A DNA stretch of 64,000 bases, from positions 2,418,001-2,482,000 of the forward strand of contig CP042279.1 of the NCBI GenBank assembly GCA_007858575.1, given 5' to 3'. This document shows, one piece after another, positions 1 to 9,957 of this stretch; position 1 is the stretch's first letter; the number at the start of each line of letters is the position of its first letter. The notes under the pieces are model-generated. The model was not told the DNA's origin and did not search any database. It saw nothing but the letters and a program-made list of their open reading frames with translations. This DNA is from Streptomyces sp. WAC08241 (GTDB lineage: Bacteria > Actinomycetota > Actinomycetes > Streptomycetales > Streptomycetaceae). A program made the position numbers and the translations under genes.

Positions 1-1019
1 GCGTGATGCCGTGGAACTTCCCGTACTACCAGGTGGTGCGCTTCGCCGGCCCGAACCTGGTCCTCGGCAACACCGTCCTCGTCAAGCACGCCGGGCTCTG
101 TCCGCAGTCCGCGCTGGCCTTGGAGACGGTGTTCCGCGACGCGGGGCTCCCCGGGCACGTACACCAACCTGTTCGTGAGCCACGACGAGATCTCGCGCGT
201 CATCGACAGCCCGGTCGTCCGGGGAGTGTCGCTGACCGGCAGCGAGCGGGCGGGTGCCCAGGTCGCCGAGCGGGCCGGACGCAACATGAAGCCGAGCCTG
301 CTGGAACTGGGCGGCAGCGACGCCTTCATCGTCCTGGACGGCGAGAACCTGGAGCGCACGATCGGCGCCGCGGTGGCCGGCCGGATGGCGAACACCGGAC
401 AGAGCTGCGTGGCGTCGAAGCGGTTCATCGTCCTCGACGAGGTCTACGACGACTTCGTCGGAGGAATGCGCCGCGCGTTCGAAGCGCTGGTGCCCGGCGA
501 CCCGGCGGACGAGGCGACCACCCTGGGCCCCCTCTCGTCGGAGCAGGCGGCCGTCGGCCTGGTCAAACAGATCGGCGAGACGGTGGAGCAGGGAGCCGAG
601 CTCGTCACCGGCGGCCGCCGGATCGACCGCCCGGGCGCCTTCGTCGAGCCGACGATCCTCACCGGCGTCAAGCCCGGGATGCGCGCCTACGCGGAGGAGC
701 TCTTCGGTCCCGCCGCCGTGATCCACCGGGTGGCCGACGAGGACGAGGCGGTCGCCCTCGCCAACGACAGCCAGTACGGTCTGGGCGGTTCCGTCTTCTG
801 CGCGGACGTGGAACGCGGCCGCCGGGTCGCCGAGCGGGTGGAGACCGGCATGGTCTGGGTCAACCACCCGACCTCCACGCGGCCCGACCTGCCCTTCGGC
901 GGCATCAAGCGTTCCGGTTACGGACGCGAGCTCTCCGGACTCGGCATGCGGGAGTTCGTCAACCGCAAGCTGGTGCGCGTCCTGCCCCCGACGCGGAGCT
1001 GGGCGGCATCGCCGGCTGA
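1..1019 (+). CDS. NAD(P)-dependent aldehyde dehydrogenase, 5' truncated, frame-broken
   Basis: Oxidises an aldehyde to the acid with NAD(P); the sequence style is nearest to succinate-semialdehyde dehydrogenases, but the substrate is not determined. The window opens inside the gene: the first readable residues ([12 protein letters not shown]) belong to the usual N-terminal third, so roughly 110-120 residues are missing upstream. Seen motifs are the LELGG segment with the general-base Glu (about nt 300), the GQSCVA segment with the catalytic Cys (about nt 400) and the C-terminal [13 protein letters not shown] motif (about nt 895). The frame changes near nt 150-175 and again near nt 985, after which the protein ends DAELGGIAG at the TGA at 1017. 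The two shifts compensate, which points to indel errors. The aldo/keto reductase follows 147 nt downstream. Confidence 0.85.
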   Translation, partial: VMPWNFPYYQVVRFAGPNLVLGNTVLVKHAGLCPQSALALETVFRDAGLPGHVHQPVREPRRDLARHRQPGRPGSVADRQRAGGCPGRRAGRTQHEAEPAGTGRQRRLHRPGRREPGAHDRRRGGRPDGEHRTELRGVEAVHRPRRGLRRLRRRNAPRVRSAGARRPGGRGDHPGPPLVGAGGRRPGQTDRRDGGAGSRARHRRPPDRPPGRLRRADDPHRRQARDARLRGGALRSRRRDPPGGRRGRGGRPRQRQPVRSGRFRLLRGRGTRPPGRRAGGDRHGLGQPPDLHAARPALRRHQAFRLRTRALRTRHAGVRQPQAGARPAPDAELGGIAG

Positions 1020-1096
1020 ACCGAGTCGGCACCGATGCCGGAGGAAGACCGGCCGGTGTCGTACGGCGCCCCTCGTCGCACACCGAAGAGCACTCG

Positions 1097-1152
1097 ACGA
1101 ACGCCCGACGAACCCTGACGAACCCCGACGAACCCCGACGAACCCCGACGAA
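1097..1152. repeat. Tandem decamer repeat (unit AACCCCGACG)
   Basis: Five or so head-to-tail copies of a 10-base unit lie between the aldehyde dehydrogenase stop and the ribosome binding site of the aldo/keto reductase. The three central copies (1121-1150) are exact and the outer ones carry one or two changes. No known operator was recognised. Confidence 0.85.
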
Positions 1153-1166
1153 CAAGGAGACACACG

Positions 1167-1994
1167 GTGTCCGCAGTACCGGAGCTCACCCTCAACAACG
1201 GCGTACGGATCCCCCAGTTGGGCTTCGGCACCTTCCAGATCCCGCCGGAGGAGACGCGCGAGAAGACCCTGGCGGCCCTGGAGGCCGGGTACCGCCACAT
1301 CGACACGGCGGAGATGTACGGCAACGAGAAGCAGGTCGGCCAGGCGGTCCGGGACTCGGGCCTCGACCGCGGCGACGTCTTCGTGACCAGCAAGCTGAAC
1401 AACGACGCCCACGCGTACGACGACGCGCTCAAGGCCTTCGACGGAACGATGGAGGAGCTGGGCCTGGACCGTCTGGACCTCTTCCTCGTCCACTGGCCCC
1501 TGCCCGGCCGGGGCGACTTCGTGGAGACCTGGAAGGCGATGGAGGAGATCTACCGCTCCGGGCGGGCCAGGGCGATCGGGGTGTCGAACTTCCAGCCGTC
1601 GCACCTGCGCCGGCTCCTCGAAAACAGCGTGGTGGTGCCGGCCGTCAACCAGGTCGAAGCGCACCCGTACCTCACCCAGGACGTCGTACGGGCCTTCGGC
1701 TCGGAGCACGGGATCGCCACGGAGGCGTGGTCGCCGATCGCCCAGGGCAAGGTGCTCGGCGACCCGGTGATCCAGGGCATCGCGGACCGGCTCGGCAAGT
1801 CGACGGCACAGGTGACCCTGCGCTGGCACCTGCAGCGCGGGGACGTCGTCTTCCCAAGTCGTCGTCCCCGGAGCGCATGGCGGAGAACTTCGACCTCTTC
1901 GACTTCGGAGCTCACGGAGGGCGACATGGGCGAGATCTCCGCGCTGAACCGCGACGAGCGCACCGGCCCGGACCCCGACCGGTTCAACGGCTGA
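1167..1994 (+). CDS. Aldo/keto reductase (2,5-diketo-gluconate reductase-like)
   Basis: NADPH-dependent reduction of carbonyl compounds, probably cytosolic. The GTG start at 1167 is preceded by AAGGAGA (1154-1160), a near-ideal Streptomyces ribosome binding site. The AKR tetrad is visible: Asp and Tyr in [10 protein letters not shown], Lys in VTSKLNND and His in LVHWPLP, all in the expected order in the first 110 residues. Near nt 1853 a C is missing from a C run and near nt 1910 a G is extra, so residues between them read in another frame ([13 protein letters not shown]) before the original frame resumes to the TGA at 1992. About 275 residues, the normal family length. It follows the aldehyde dehydrogenase on the same strand, so the pair may act together on aldehydes. 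The substrate cannot be told from sequence. Confidence 0.9.
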   Translation: MSAVPELTLNNGVRIPQLGFGTFQIPPEETREKTLAALEAGYRHIDTAEMYGNEKQVGQAVRDSGLDRGDVFVTSKLNNDAHAYDDALKAFDGTMEELGLDRLDLFLVHWPLPGRGDFVETWKAMEEIYRSGRARAIGVSNFQPSHLRRLLENSVVVPAVNQVEAHPYLTQDVVRAFGSEHGIATEAWSPIAQGKVLGDPVIQGIADRLGKSTAQVTLRWHLQRGDVVFPSRRPRSAWRRTSTSSTSELTEGDMGEISALNRDERTGPDPDRFNG

Positions 1995-2189
1995 GCGCAC
2001 ACCGCCCGGGCGACCACGCCCCCGGAGGGGAGACGGCCCGACGGGGACTGGGAGGCCCGCGCCCGCGACCGGTGGCCGCGCTCGGACGCGATCCGGCGGT
2101 GCGGAAGCCCGGGACGCCCCGGAGGCGGGTTCTCGCACACGAGTGCCCGCCCTTCGTGGAGCGCCGCGTAGGCTGGTCGCGTAGCTGGT

Positions 2190-2378
2190 TCGCCCCGTCC
2201 GCCAGGCGGGAGGCGTCGTAAGAGGAACCCGGTGGGAATCCGGGACTGCCCCGCAGCGGTGAGCGGGAACGACCGCCGTCATACGCACTGGGCCCGGGAA
2301 ACGGGTCCGGGAAGCGACGGCCAGTAGGAGTCGCGTACGACGTGACGCGCCCGCGAGTCCGAAGATCTGCCCGCTGCC
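2190..2378 (+). promoter_or_regulatory. Cobalamin (adenosylcobalamin) riboswitch
   Basis: The conserved core of the B12 riboswitch family is readable. GGAACCCGGTGGGAATCCGG (2223-2242) is followed by GACTGCCCCGCAGCGGTGAG, then a hairpin starting GCACTGG (from about 2285), GGAAGCGACGGCCAGTAGG, and finally the CGCGAGTCCGAAGATCTGCC box near 2350. Layout and wording match actinobacterial examples. The element ends about 60 nt before the thioesterase start and no other gene intervenes. End coordinates are approximate because the outer P1 stem was not folded. Confidence 0.92.
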
Positions 2379-2438
2379 CGCGCGCCCCACCCCGTGCGCG
2401 CGGAACAGCCCTGCCGCGACTCGCGAAGGAGAGTTGAC

Positions 2439-2891
2439 GTGGCCGATCCCACCGTCATCAGCCCTGCCCCCGCCACCCGTCCCGCCAAGACGCCGGACGA
2501 CTCCCGGGTGGTCCTCGCCCACATCATGAGCGAGCACGACACCAACCTCTACGGCACCATCCACGGCGGCGTGATGATGAAGCTCATCGACGACGCCGCG
2601 GCGGCGGCCGCCGGGCGGCACGCCGACGGCCCGGCCGTCACCGTCTCCGTCGACCGGATGATCTTCCTCGCCCCCGTACGGGCCGGGGACCTGCTCAGCG
2701 TCGAGGCGGGGCTCGAACGCGCCGGGCGGACGTCGATGACCGTCGGAGTCCGCGTGACCTCCGAGCGCTGGAACAGCACCGGCCCCGCCACCGAGGTTGC
2801 CACCGCCTTCCTGACCTTCGTCGCCGTGGACGCCGACGGCACCCCGCGTCCGGTGCCCGCCCTGGACGCACTGCTGCCCGGCCCGTCCTGA
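2439..2891 (+). CDS. Hotdog-fold acyl-CoA thioesterase (YciA/ACOT type)
   Basis: Hydrolyses acyl-CoA to free acid and CoA. The GTG start at 2439 has AAGGAGAG (2426-2433) upstream, so the protein begins VADPTVISPAP. It has 150 residues in a single unbroken frame. The hotdog signature is present: NLYGTIHGGVMMKLIDDAAA carries the family Gly-His-Gly-Gly stretch and the acidic residue at the start of the central helix, followed by the VSVDRMIFLAPVRAGD strand pair. It is the first gene behind the cobalamin riboswitch, so expression probably falls when B12 is abundant. Such riboswitches normally control B12 synthesis or uptake or B12-alternative enzymes, so a thioesterase target is unusual. The acyl substrate is unknown. 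Confidence 0.88.
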   Translation: MADPTVISPAPATRPAKTPDDSRVVLAHIMSEHDTNLYGTIHGGVMMKLIDDAAAAAAGRHADGPAVTVSVDRMIFLAPVRAGDLLSVEAGLERAGRTSMTVGVRVTSERWNSTGPATEVATAFLTFVAVDADGTPRPVPALDALLPGPS

Positions 2892-3114
2892 CGGGACGGG
2901 CGGAACCGGCCCTCCCCGGCCGGGCGGCGGCGCCGGGACCACCGCGGAGTCGCGCGGCCGCCCGGCTTCCGTCCGGGGCGCGGCGACGACGTACGCTGGG
3001 ACGTGCCGCCCGTCCGGAGTCCCCGGGATCCGGTCCCGGACGGCGGGCGTGAGCCCCGACCAGTACGGCGAACGCGAACGAGGAGACCGTGGGCGAGTCG
3101 AGGGTGCGACCGGC

Positions 3115-4897
3115 GTGGACCCCGAGAACTGGTCCGCCGGTCTGCACCGCATGTGGCAAGCCGCACAGGACGCCGAGGACGTCACGGACATGGCCCGGCA
3201 CATCTACGCCCTGATGCTGGCGGAGCGGGCCGTGGTCGCCGTCACGGGAAGCAGGTGGGACGGCCGCGACCTGCGGTACGTCCGGCGGCTGGCGGCCGAC
3301 GGCGCCGCGACGGCGGCCACCACGACCCCTCGCCCCGGCAGTGTGCGGACCGTGTCCTCCCGACCGCCCGCCGAGGACGGGGAGGGCGCTGGGGCCGCGC
3401 GCCGGTGCGGCTGTACGAGCACGACCTCACCGCGGCCGACGCGGACTTCGCTCCCGAGGCGGCGCTGCTGGCCGAGGCGGGGCGCGGTGGGCCCTGGAGG
3501 CCCGCTTCTCGCTCGGGGGCGGCGACTGGGCGTCCTTCTCGCTGGGGCTGAGCCGCCGGCAGGACGCCGGTCCCTCCCTGCCGACGCGGCTGCTCCAGGT
3601 GAGCGAGGTCCTGGTGGCCGGCAACCGGAGGGTGCTGGAGCACAGGGCCGCGGAACGCCGTCGGGTCGAAGAGGCGTTCTGGCCGAGGCGTCCCTCCAGA
3701 TGGACGCCACCCTCGACGCGCCGGAGACGCTGGAACGCATCGCCCGGCTCGCCGTGCCGGCGGTCGCGGAGGCCTGCGTGGTGCACCTGCGCCGGCCGGG
3801 CGGCGGGCTGTCGCCGGTCGCCACCGTGCACGTGGCGGCCGCCGTGCAGCCCTGGCTGCGCGGCGTGGCCGCGGACGACCCGTGGCTGGACGAGGCCCTG
3901 CGAGCCGCGGCGGAGCGGCCGCACGGCACCCTGATCGCGGGCGAGTCCCTGGAGGCGTCCGTGTTCGGGCCGCACGGCGAAGGACCGGGCCGGAACGTGC
4001 GGGCCGTGAGCATCAGCCCGCTGCGGGCCCGGGGAAGCTGCTGGGTACGCTGACGTTCGTCTACCACCGCCCCGAGCGCGAGATCGTCGACCTGCGGGTG
4101 CTGGACGACCTGGCCGGCAGGGCGGCACTGGCCATCGACACCACCACCGCCTACGAACAGCGCCGCCGCAACACCGAGCAGCTCCAGCGGCACCTGCTGC
4201 CGGACGCGCTGCCCGACTGGCCCGGCGCCGAGCTGACCGCGGCCTACGAGGTGGCCGACGACTCCCTGGAGGTGGGCGGCGACTTCTACGACGCCGTGGT
4301 GCGCCGGGACGGCGCGCTGGCCCTCTTCGTCGGAGACGTGTGCGGCCGGGTGCCGAGGCCGCGGCGCTGACCGGCCTGGCCCGGCACACCCTGCGCGTCC
4401 TGCTGGAGGACAAGGTGCCGCCCGGCGAGGCGCTGCGCCGCCTCAACAGCGTGCTGACCGCGCAGCGGCAGAGCGCGCGGTTCGTCACCGCGTTCGTCGG
4501 CGTCCTCGTGCCGGACGGCGACGGGTACGCCGTCGAGGCGGCCTCGGCCGGGCACCTGCGTCCGCTGATCCGCCGCGCGGACGGGCGGATCGACGAGGTC
4601 CGGGCCTCCGGACTGCTGCTGGGAGTCGTACCGGACGCCCTGTACGAACCGGGGAGGGCCGTGCTGGAACCGGGCGACGCGCTGGTGATGTTCACCGACG
4701 GGCTGACGGAGGCCCGCTCGGCGGACGGGACGATGTTCGAGAGCATGCTGCCCGAGGCGGTACGGGAGTGCTGCCGCGACGGGAGCGGTGCCGCCGGGCT
4801 GATCGCCCGCGCGGCCGCCTTCCGTGCCCTGGGCGACGACGACACCGCGGTGCTGATCGCCCGGGTGACTGAGGAACGCGTGGAGGACGCACGATGA
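3115..4897 (+). CDS. GAF/SpoIIE (PP2C-type) serine phosphatase, frame-broken
   Basis: Likely dephosphorylates a STAS-domain anti-anti-sigma factor in a partner-switching pathway. The N-terminal part (VDPENWSAGLHRMWQAA, GTG at 3115) and a second segment (about nt 3675-4150, LERIARLAVPAVAEA to AIDTTTAYEQ) look like GAF-type sensor regions. The C-terminal 230 residues are the PP2C/SpoIIE catalytic domain, with metal-binding Asp residues in VGGDFYDAV, FVGDVCG and FTDGLTEA. Four or five frame changes occur (about nt 3370, 3480, 3675, 4030 and 4350); at the last one a single missing G restores CGRGAEAAAL. The start is uncertain: a GTG at 3089 behind GAGGAGA is an alternative. The stop overlaps the next gene's start (ATGA, 4894-4897), so the two are translationally coupled. 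Confidence 0.85.
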
Positions 4898-5349
4898 ACC
4901 GGGTGCCGGAGACGACGGACGCACGGCCCACGACCCCCGACCGGATCCTGGTCGTGGAGGACAGTCCGGAGGACGCCGAGGCGATCGAGCGCGCGCTGCG
5001 CCGCACCCATCCCGACCTGGCGCTGGAGTTCGCCGACCGCGGGAGGGCCTGGTGGAGGCGCTGCTCTCCCGCGAGGACCTCCCCGGCCTGATCCTGCTGG
5101 ACCTCAACATGCCCGGGACGGGCGGACAGGCGGTGCTGGAGCGGATCCGTTCCCGGCCGGAGCTGGACGCGGTGACGGTGGTGGTCTTCACCTCCTCCAC
5201 CGCCCCCGCCGAGGTCGACGCCTGCTACGCGGCGGGAGCGGACAGCTACGTCTACAAGCCGGTCAACTTCACGCTCTTCCAGACCGTGCTGAAGGGCGCC
5301 GTCGACTACTGGCGTCAGGCCGGGTCCGGCGCGGACGCCCCGAGCGTGA
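4894..5349 (+). CDS. Single-domain response regulator (Rcp1-like, phytochrome partner)
   Basis: A stand-alone CheY-like receiver of about 150 residues that should accept phosphate from a histidine kinase. Seen features are ILVVEDSPEDAEA (acidic pocket), LILLDLNMPGTGG with the phosphoacceptor Asp, the VVVFTSSTAP switch region and the SYVYKPVNF Lys. No output domain follows. The frame shifts near nt 5045 (FADRG to LVEALL). The stop is not in frame in the sequence as given; the nearest natural ends are TGA 5347-5349 or TAG 5351-5353, so a second indel near the end is assumed. It is coupled to the upstream phosphatase by ATGA and converges on the bacteriophytochrome kinase with slight overlap, which makes that kinase the obvious partner. 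Confidence 0.82.
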
Positions 5350-7727
5350 GTAGAACGCCGTCCCCCGCCGGGGACGGCCTCCAGCCAGATGCGGCCCCCG
5401 TGCCGCTCGACGATCCGCTTGACCAGGGCCAGCCCCACCCCCGTCCCCCCGCCGTGCTCGGTCGGCCCGTGGAGACGGCGGAACAGGTCGAAGACGTCGG
5501 CGTGCCGCTCCGCCGGGATGCCGATCCCGTTGTCCCGGACGACGACGACCCGCTCCGGTCCGGCGGGCGTGCCCGCGCCGTCGCCGGCGGGCGGGACCGG
5601 GCGGCGCTCCACGGTGACCTCGACCCGGCGCTCCCCGTCCCGCCGGGCGTACTTGGCGGCGTTGACCAGCAGGTTGACCAGGATCTCGTCCAGGCGGTCG
5701 GCGTCCGCCCACACCCGCGGCAGCGTCCCGCGGACCACCTCCACCCGCTGCTCGGCCAGCCGGGGTCCGGCCACCTCCAGGGCCGCGTCCAGGGCGTCGC
5801 CGAGCTCCACCTCGCGCACCCGCAGGCCGGCGCGGCCCAGCCGGGCGTAGTGCAGCAGCGAGTTGAGCAGCTCGTCCATGCGCCCGGCGAGCCGCTGCAT
5901 GGTCCGCAGCCGCCGCAGCGTGACCGCGTCGAGCCCGTCCCCCGCGTCTCCATGGCGAACGTCGCCGCGTTCGAGATGCCGCGCAGCGGCTCCTTGAGGT
6001 CGTGGGCGGCGGCGTGGGCGAAGGAGTCGAGATCGACGTTGCGCATCCGCAACTCCTCGTTGACCGCGTCCAGGACCTCGGCGTGCCGCAGGACCAGGGC
6101 GGTCAGCAGCCGCCACAGTTCCCTGGCCGCCACCCGGTCCCCGACGGTCCAGGGCAGGCTGCGTCCGCGCACGACGGCCCGGAAGACGGCCCCCGAGCCG
6201 CGCGGCGTCAGCCGCTCGCCGCGCGGCCCGACCCGTACCGGCGCCGAGGGGTCGGCCGCCCACTGCCGCGGCATCGGCCGCTCCGGGCGGCGCCAGGCGA
6301 TGTACTCCCCGAGCCGGACAGCGGCACCATCAGCACCCCCGCCGGTCCTCCGCCGGCCGCCTCCGCCCCTCCTCCCGGGGCTGCCGTTTCCACCCCTCCT
6401 CCCGGACCGGCCTCCTCCACCCCTCCTCCCGGCCCGTCCTCCGCCGCCTCTCCTCCCGGCCCGGCCTCCTCCCGCTCCTCCGCGAGGCGGTCGGTGCACC
6501 ACACCACGCCCGGCGTCAGCGTGCGCGCCCGCGCCTCCAGCGCCCGCAGCAGGCCGGGGCGAACGGCTCGCCCGCGCCCAGGGTGTGCTCGGCCCGCCGG
6601 AGCACCACCCCGTCCGCGCCCAGCAGGTCCGTCAGCGGACTGCCGCCGGCGCCGAGGTCCTCCCCGAGGCGTCCGCCCCCGAGCACCTCGGCCACCGCCG
6701 CGGCCCGCGCGGTGGACCCCACGAGCGCGTCCGCGCGCTCGCGCTCCTCGATCGCGGACATCTGCAACGAGAACGCGGCGCCGAACATCTCGCACGCTGA
6801 ACGCACCTCCGGGGTGATCCGCGCGGGCTCCGCCCCGTGGCAGGCGATCAGCCCCCACAGTCGCCCCTCGCGCAGCACCGACACCGACATGGAGGAGCGC
6901 ACGCCGATGTTGCGCAGGTACTCCAGGTGGAAGCCGGAGACGGTGCGCAGCGCGGCCTGCGACAGGTCCAGGGGGTGCCGGTGGCCTCCCGCACGGGCGG
7001 GTGCAGGCCGACGGAGACGTCGTCCACGTCCCCGATCACCCGGATCCAGTTCTCCCGGTACAGCCGCCGGGCCTGCGGAGGGATGTCGGTCGCCGGGAAC
7101 CAGAGCCCCAGCCAGGGCTCCCAGTCCTCCCGGACGTCCTCGGCGACCACCTCGCCCGGACCGTCCTCGCCGTCGAAGCGGTAGGCGACCACCCGGTCGA
7201 ACCCGGTCAGCGTCCGCACCTCGCGGACCGCCACCCGGCAGCAGTCCTCCACGTTCCCGGCGGACCGCAGCCGGGCCAGCGCCCGGCGCACCCCTGGTAG
7301 AACCCGCGCGCCCCGGCGTCGGCGGCGCCCCGCGGCTCGAACTCCATGATCAGCAGCCCGTCCCGGCGGTGGGCGGACACGTCGAGCCCCCGGTCCGGGG
7401 CCGTCGCGCCGTCCGGGAGGTCGAGCGCGGCCGGCACCCCGCCCTCCTCCCCGGCCGCCCGCACCGCCTCCTCGAAGGCCTCGGCCGGCACCAGACGCGT
7501 CACCGGCCCGCCGACCAGGTCCACCGCCTCCACGCCCAGCAGGGCCCCCGTGTTGCGCGCGGCGACCTCGATCACGCCCGTCTCCGGGTCCACCGCCACC
7601 AGCGAACCGCAGGACTGCACGCCACCGAGCAGATGGATCGGCTCGCGCACGCACTCCGCGAGGTCGAAGCCCCTTCCGCGGCCCCTTCGGCCTCCCGCGT
7701 CCGCCGCGACAGCCACTGCTGCTCCAC
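5315..7727 (-). CDS. Bacteriophytochrome sensor histidine kinase (PAS-GAF-PHY-HisKA-HATPase), frame-broken
   Basis: A red/far-red light receptor kinase by family. From the N-terminus: the PAS domain contains LAECVREPIHLLGG, where the Cys matches the biliverdin-attaching Cys of bacterial phytochromes. The GAF domain contains FPATDIPPQARRLYREN (the DIP motif) and FHLEYLRNIGVRSSMSVSV with the chromophore-contact His. The PHY domain retains a tongue-like PRGS segment near LTPRGSGAVF. The HisKA H-box is AHAAAHDLKEPLRG and the ATPase has LVNLLVNAAKYAR, DNGIGIPAER and GTGVGLALVKRI. Start is GTG 7727 or 7735 behind GGAGGAG, and the frame changes soon after. Further shifts occur near 7290, 6985, 6560, 6320 and 5950. 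The PHY domain holds an unusual Gly/Pro/Glu-rich insert (about 6340-6485). The receiver gene converges on its 3' end. Confidence 0.88.
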
Positions 7728-7921
7728 TGGTTCACCGCTCCTCCGGATCCGACCGGAACGTCCCGTCGGCCCTGGCTCCCCATCTTCCCCGTTCGCCGGC
7801 GGCCGGGCGGGAGGACGCCCGCCGGCGCCACGTGCCGACGGCGGCGCTCGCCACGGCTTGTAAGGTGCTCTCCGGAACGGTGCACCCATTCGGCCGCACC
7901 GGCAGAGGCGAAAGGGGACCC

Positions 7922-8773
7922 ATGCGTGACGCATCCGCCACCGCGGACGGGCACTCGAGCGTGGTGTTCTCCAGTGACGCCGAGTGGGCCGAGCGGCTGG
8001 TCGCCTTCGTCCGCGCGGGACTGCGGCGCGACGAGCAGGTGCAGTACTTCGCGGACGTCACCGCGCCCGATCTGGTGATGCGGACCTCACCCGGCACGGC
8101 GTCGACGCCGTCTCCGCCGTGCGGCGCGGTCAGCTCACGGTGACGACCGCCGCCGAGACCTATCTGGCGGGACCGTGCTTCGATCCCGACGCGATGGTCG
8201 GCCTGTGGCACGAAGCCGTCGCATCGGCCGTGACGGACGGATACGCGGGGCTGCGGGCCATCGGAGAGATGTCCTGGGAGTGCGCGACGTGGCCGGCGCC
8301 GAGCGCCTGCTCGAGTACGAGCTGCGCATCCACCACGAGGTCTTCGCCCGCCTCCCCTGACGGCGTGGTGCTTCTACGACCGGCGCCTGATGCCCCCGGA
8401 CGCCCTCGACGTCCTGATCGGAGCGCACCTGACGCGGCTGGGGACCACCGGGGCCTCCCCCGTACGCCCGGCCTGCTGGTCGCTCCCTGCCCGACCGCCC
8501 CGGCCTGCGGCTGGAGGGGACGGCGGGGTACGAGAACCGCCACGTCACTGCCGGCGTCGCGGGCGCCGTGGCCGGCTCCCCGCACCGCGGATGGACCTGG
8601 ACCTCACGCGTCTCGACCACCTCGACGTCGCGGCGCTGGCCGACATCGCCCGTGCGGCGGTGCGACGGCCCGCCGGGACGCCCGTCCGGCTCCTCGGAGC
8701 ACCGCCCTCGCTGACGCGCCTGCTGGAGGTCTTCCCCGAACTCGGTCACGGTCTGGAGGTGACCGGCCGATGA
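7922..8773 (+). CDS. MEDS-domain protein with C-terminal STAS-like domain, frame-broken
   Basis: Probably a sensory anti-sigma-factor antagonist. The first ~170 residues (VVFSSDAEWAERLVAFVRAGLRRDEQVQYF, then GVDAVSAVRRGQLTV and MSWECATW in the next frame) fit the MEDS (DcmR-type sensory) domain. The last ~60 residues (LTRLDHLDVAALADIARAA, then LLGAPPSLTRLLEVF) resemble a STAS domain of the RsbV/SpoIIAA type. ATG 7922 follows AAAGGGGACC. At least three frame changes occur (about 8090, 8285 and 8360-8480), so the middle is uncertain. The TGA overlaps the ATG of the next gene (ATGA, 8770-8773), giving the antagonist/anti-sigma pairing typical of partner switches. Confidence 0.7.
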
Positions 8774-9720
8774 CGACGTCCACGCGTCCGCCGTCCGACA
8801 CGGACCCCGTCGCGGCCTTCGACCACCCCGTCCTCTTCTACGCCACGGAGGAGGAGTACCTGAGCGGCGTCGGCGGAGCTGTCCGTGCCGCCGCCGCCCA
8901 GGGCCGTCCGGTCCTGGCCGCCGTGCCCGGCGAGCGTCTGCGCCTGCTGCGGGACGGCCTGGGAACCGACCATCCGGACGTCGTCTGGACCGACATGCGG
9001 CAAGCCGGCCGCAACCCCGGGCGGATCCTGTCGATGCTGCAGGACTTCGCCGCCCGCAACGCCGCCGGGCGTCCGTTCATCGTGGGCGAGACGATCTGGG
9101 TGGGCCGCACCTCCGCGGAGGCCAGGGAGGCCACCCGTCATGAGGCGCTGATGAACATCGCCTTCGCCCGCAGCGACGCCACCGTCCTGTGCCCCTACGA
9201 GACCGCGCTGCCCGAACGGGTCCTGGCCCAGGCGCACCGGACCCATCCCGTCCTCGCGGGCTCCGACGACTACCGGCCCAGCCCCGCGCACACGGACCCC
9301 CACGAGGTCTGCCGGGACTGCGACACCCCGCTGCCCGAACCCGAGGACGCCGTCGTCCTGCACTTCGGCGAGCAGGACCTCGCCGACGCGCGGAACGTCG
9401 CGGGGCGCTGGGCCGAGGCGGCGAACATGTCGCCGCTCCGCCGCACCGACTGGCTGCTGGCCGTCAGCGAGGCGGTCACCAACTCGGTGCGCCACGGCGG
9501 GGAGGGCACCCTGCGCCTGTGGCGCACGGCCGACACCCTGATCGCCGAAACCCGTGACAGCGGTCGGATGCCCGATCCCCTCATCGGCCGCCGCCGTCCC
9601 GACCCCTACTCGGCAGCGGGCGGCCGGGGCGTGTGGATGATGCACCAGCTCTGCGACCTGGTGGAGATGCGCGCCTCCGCCTCCGGCCTGGTCGTGCGCC
9701 TGCACATGGAGGTCGCCTGA
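8770..9720 (+). CDS. MEDS-domain anti-sigma-type ATPase (RsbW-like HATPase)
   Basis: 316 residues in one intact frame. Residues ~20-175 form a MEDS sensory domain (HPVLFYATEEEYLSGVGG, VWTDMRQAGRNPGRIL, FIVGETIWVGR, ATVLCPYETALP). A short CRDCDTPLPEPE segment (~residues 178-200) has two Cys residues. The C-terminal ~120 residues form a GHKL/HATPase_c domain of the anti-sigma-factor kinase type: DWLLAVSEAVTNSVRHGG is the N-box and GGRGVWMMHQLCDLVEMR the G-box. No HisKA H-box exists, so it is not a classical histidine kinase. It probably binds a sigma factor and/or phosphorylates a STAS partner such as the gene to which it is coupled. Confidence 0.85.
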   Translation: MTTSTRPPSDTDPVAAFDHPVLFYATEEEYLSGVGGAVRAAAAQGRPVLAAVPGERLRLLRDGLGTDHPDVVWTDMRQAGRNPGRILSMLQDFAARNAAGRPFIVGETIWVGRTSAEAREATRHEALMNIAFARSDATVLCPYETALPERVLAQAHRTHPVLAGSDDYRPSPAHTDPHEVCRDCDTPLPEPEDAVVLHFGEQDLADARNVAGRWAEAANMSPLRRTDWLLAVSEAVTNSVRHGGEGTLRLWRTADTLIAETRDSGRMPDPLIGRRRPDPYSAAGGRGVWMMHQLCDLVEMRASASGLVVRLHMEVA

Positions 9721-9957
9721 GCACGATCCGAGGAGCCCTCCGTGTCCGCCGCCCGACGCCGCGGACCGAAACGAACGAGCCCCTCCTTCCCGCCGTGCTG
9801 TCCTGCCCCGCGGTCGTGGCGGCCGTCGCCCCGGGCGCCCGGCTCCAGTTCGGCGAGCGCCAAGGCCCTGACACCCACCACGTACGGGCGGGCAGCCCGG
9901 CTCCCGGCCGCGTGGGCGTCGACGCCGCCGGCCGGGAACCGGTCCTGCGCGTCCTCG

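Noticed and set aside
918..3203. Long minus-strand open frame of 761 codons
   Set aside because: It runs opposite the aldehyde dehydrogenase, aldo/keto reductase, riboswitch and thioesterase, all well supported on the plus strand; its composition is Arg/Pro/Gly-rich noise.
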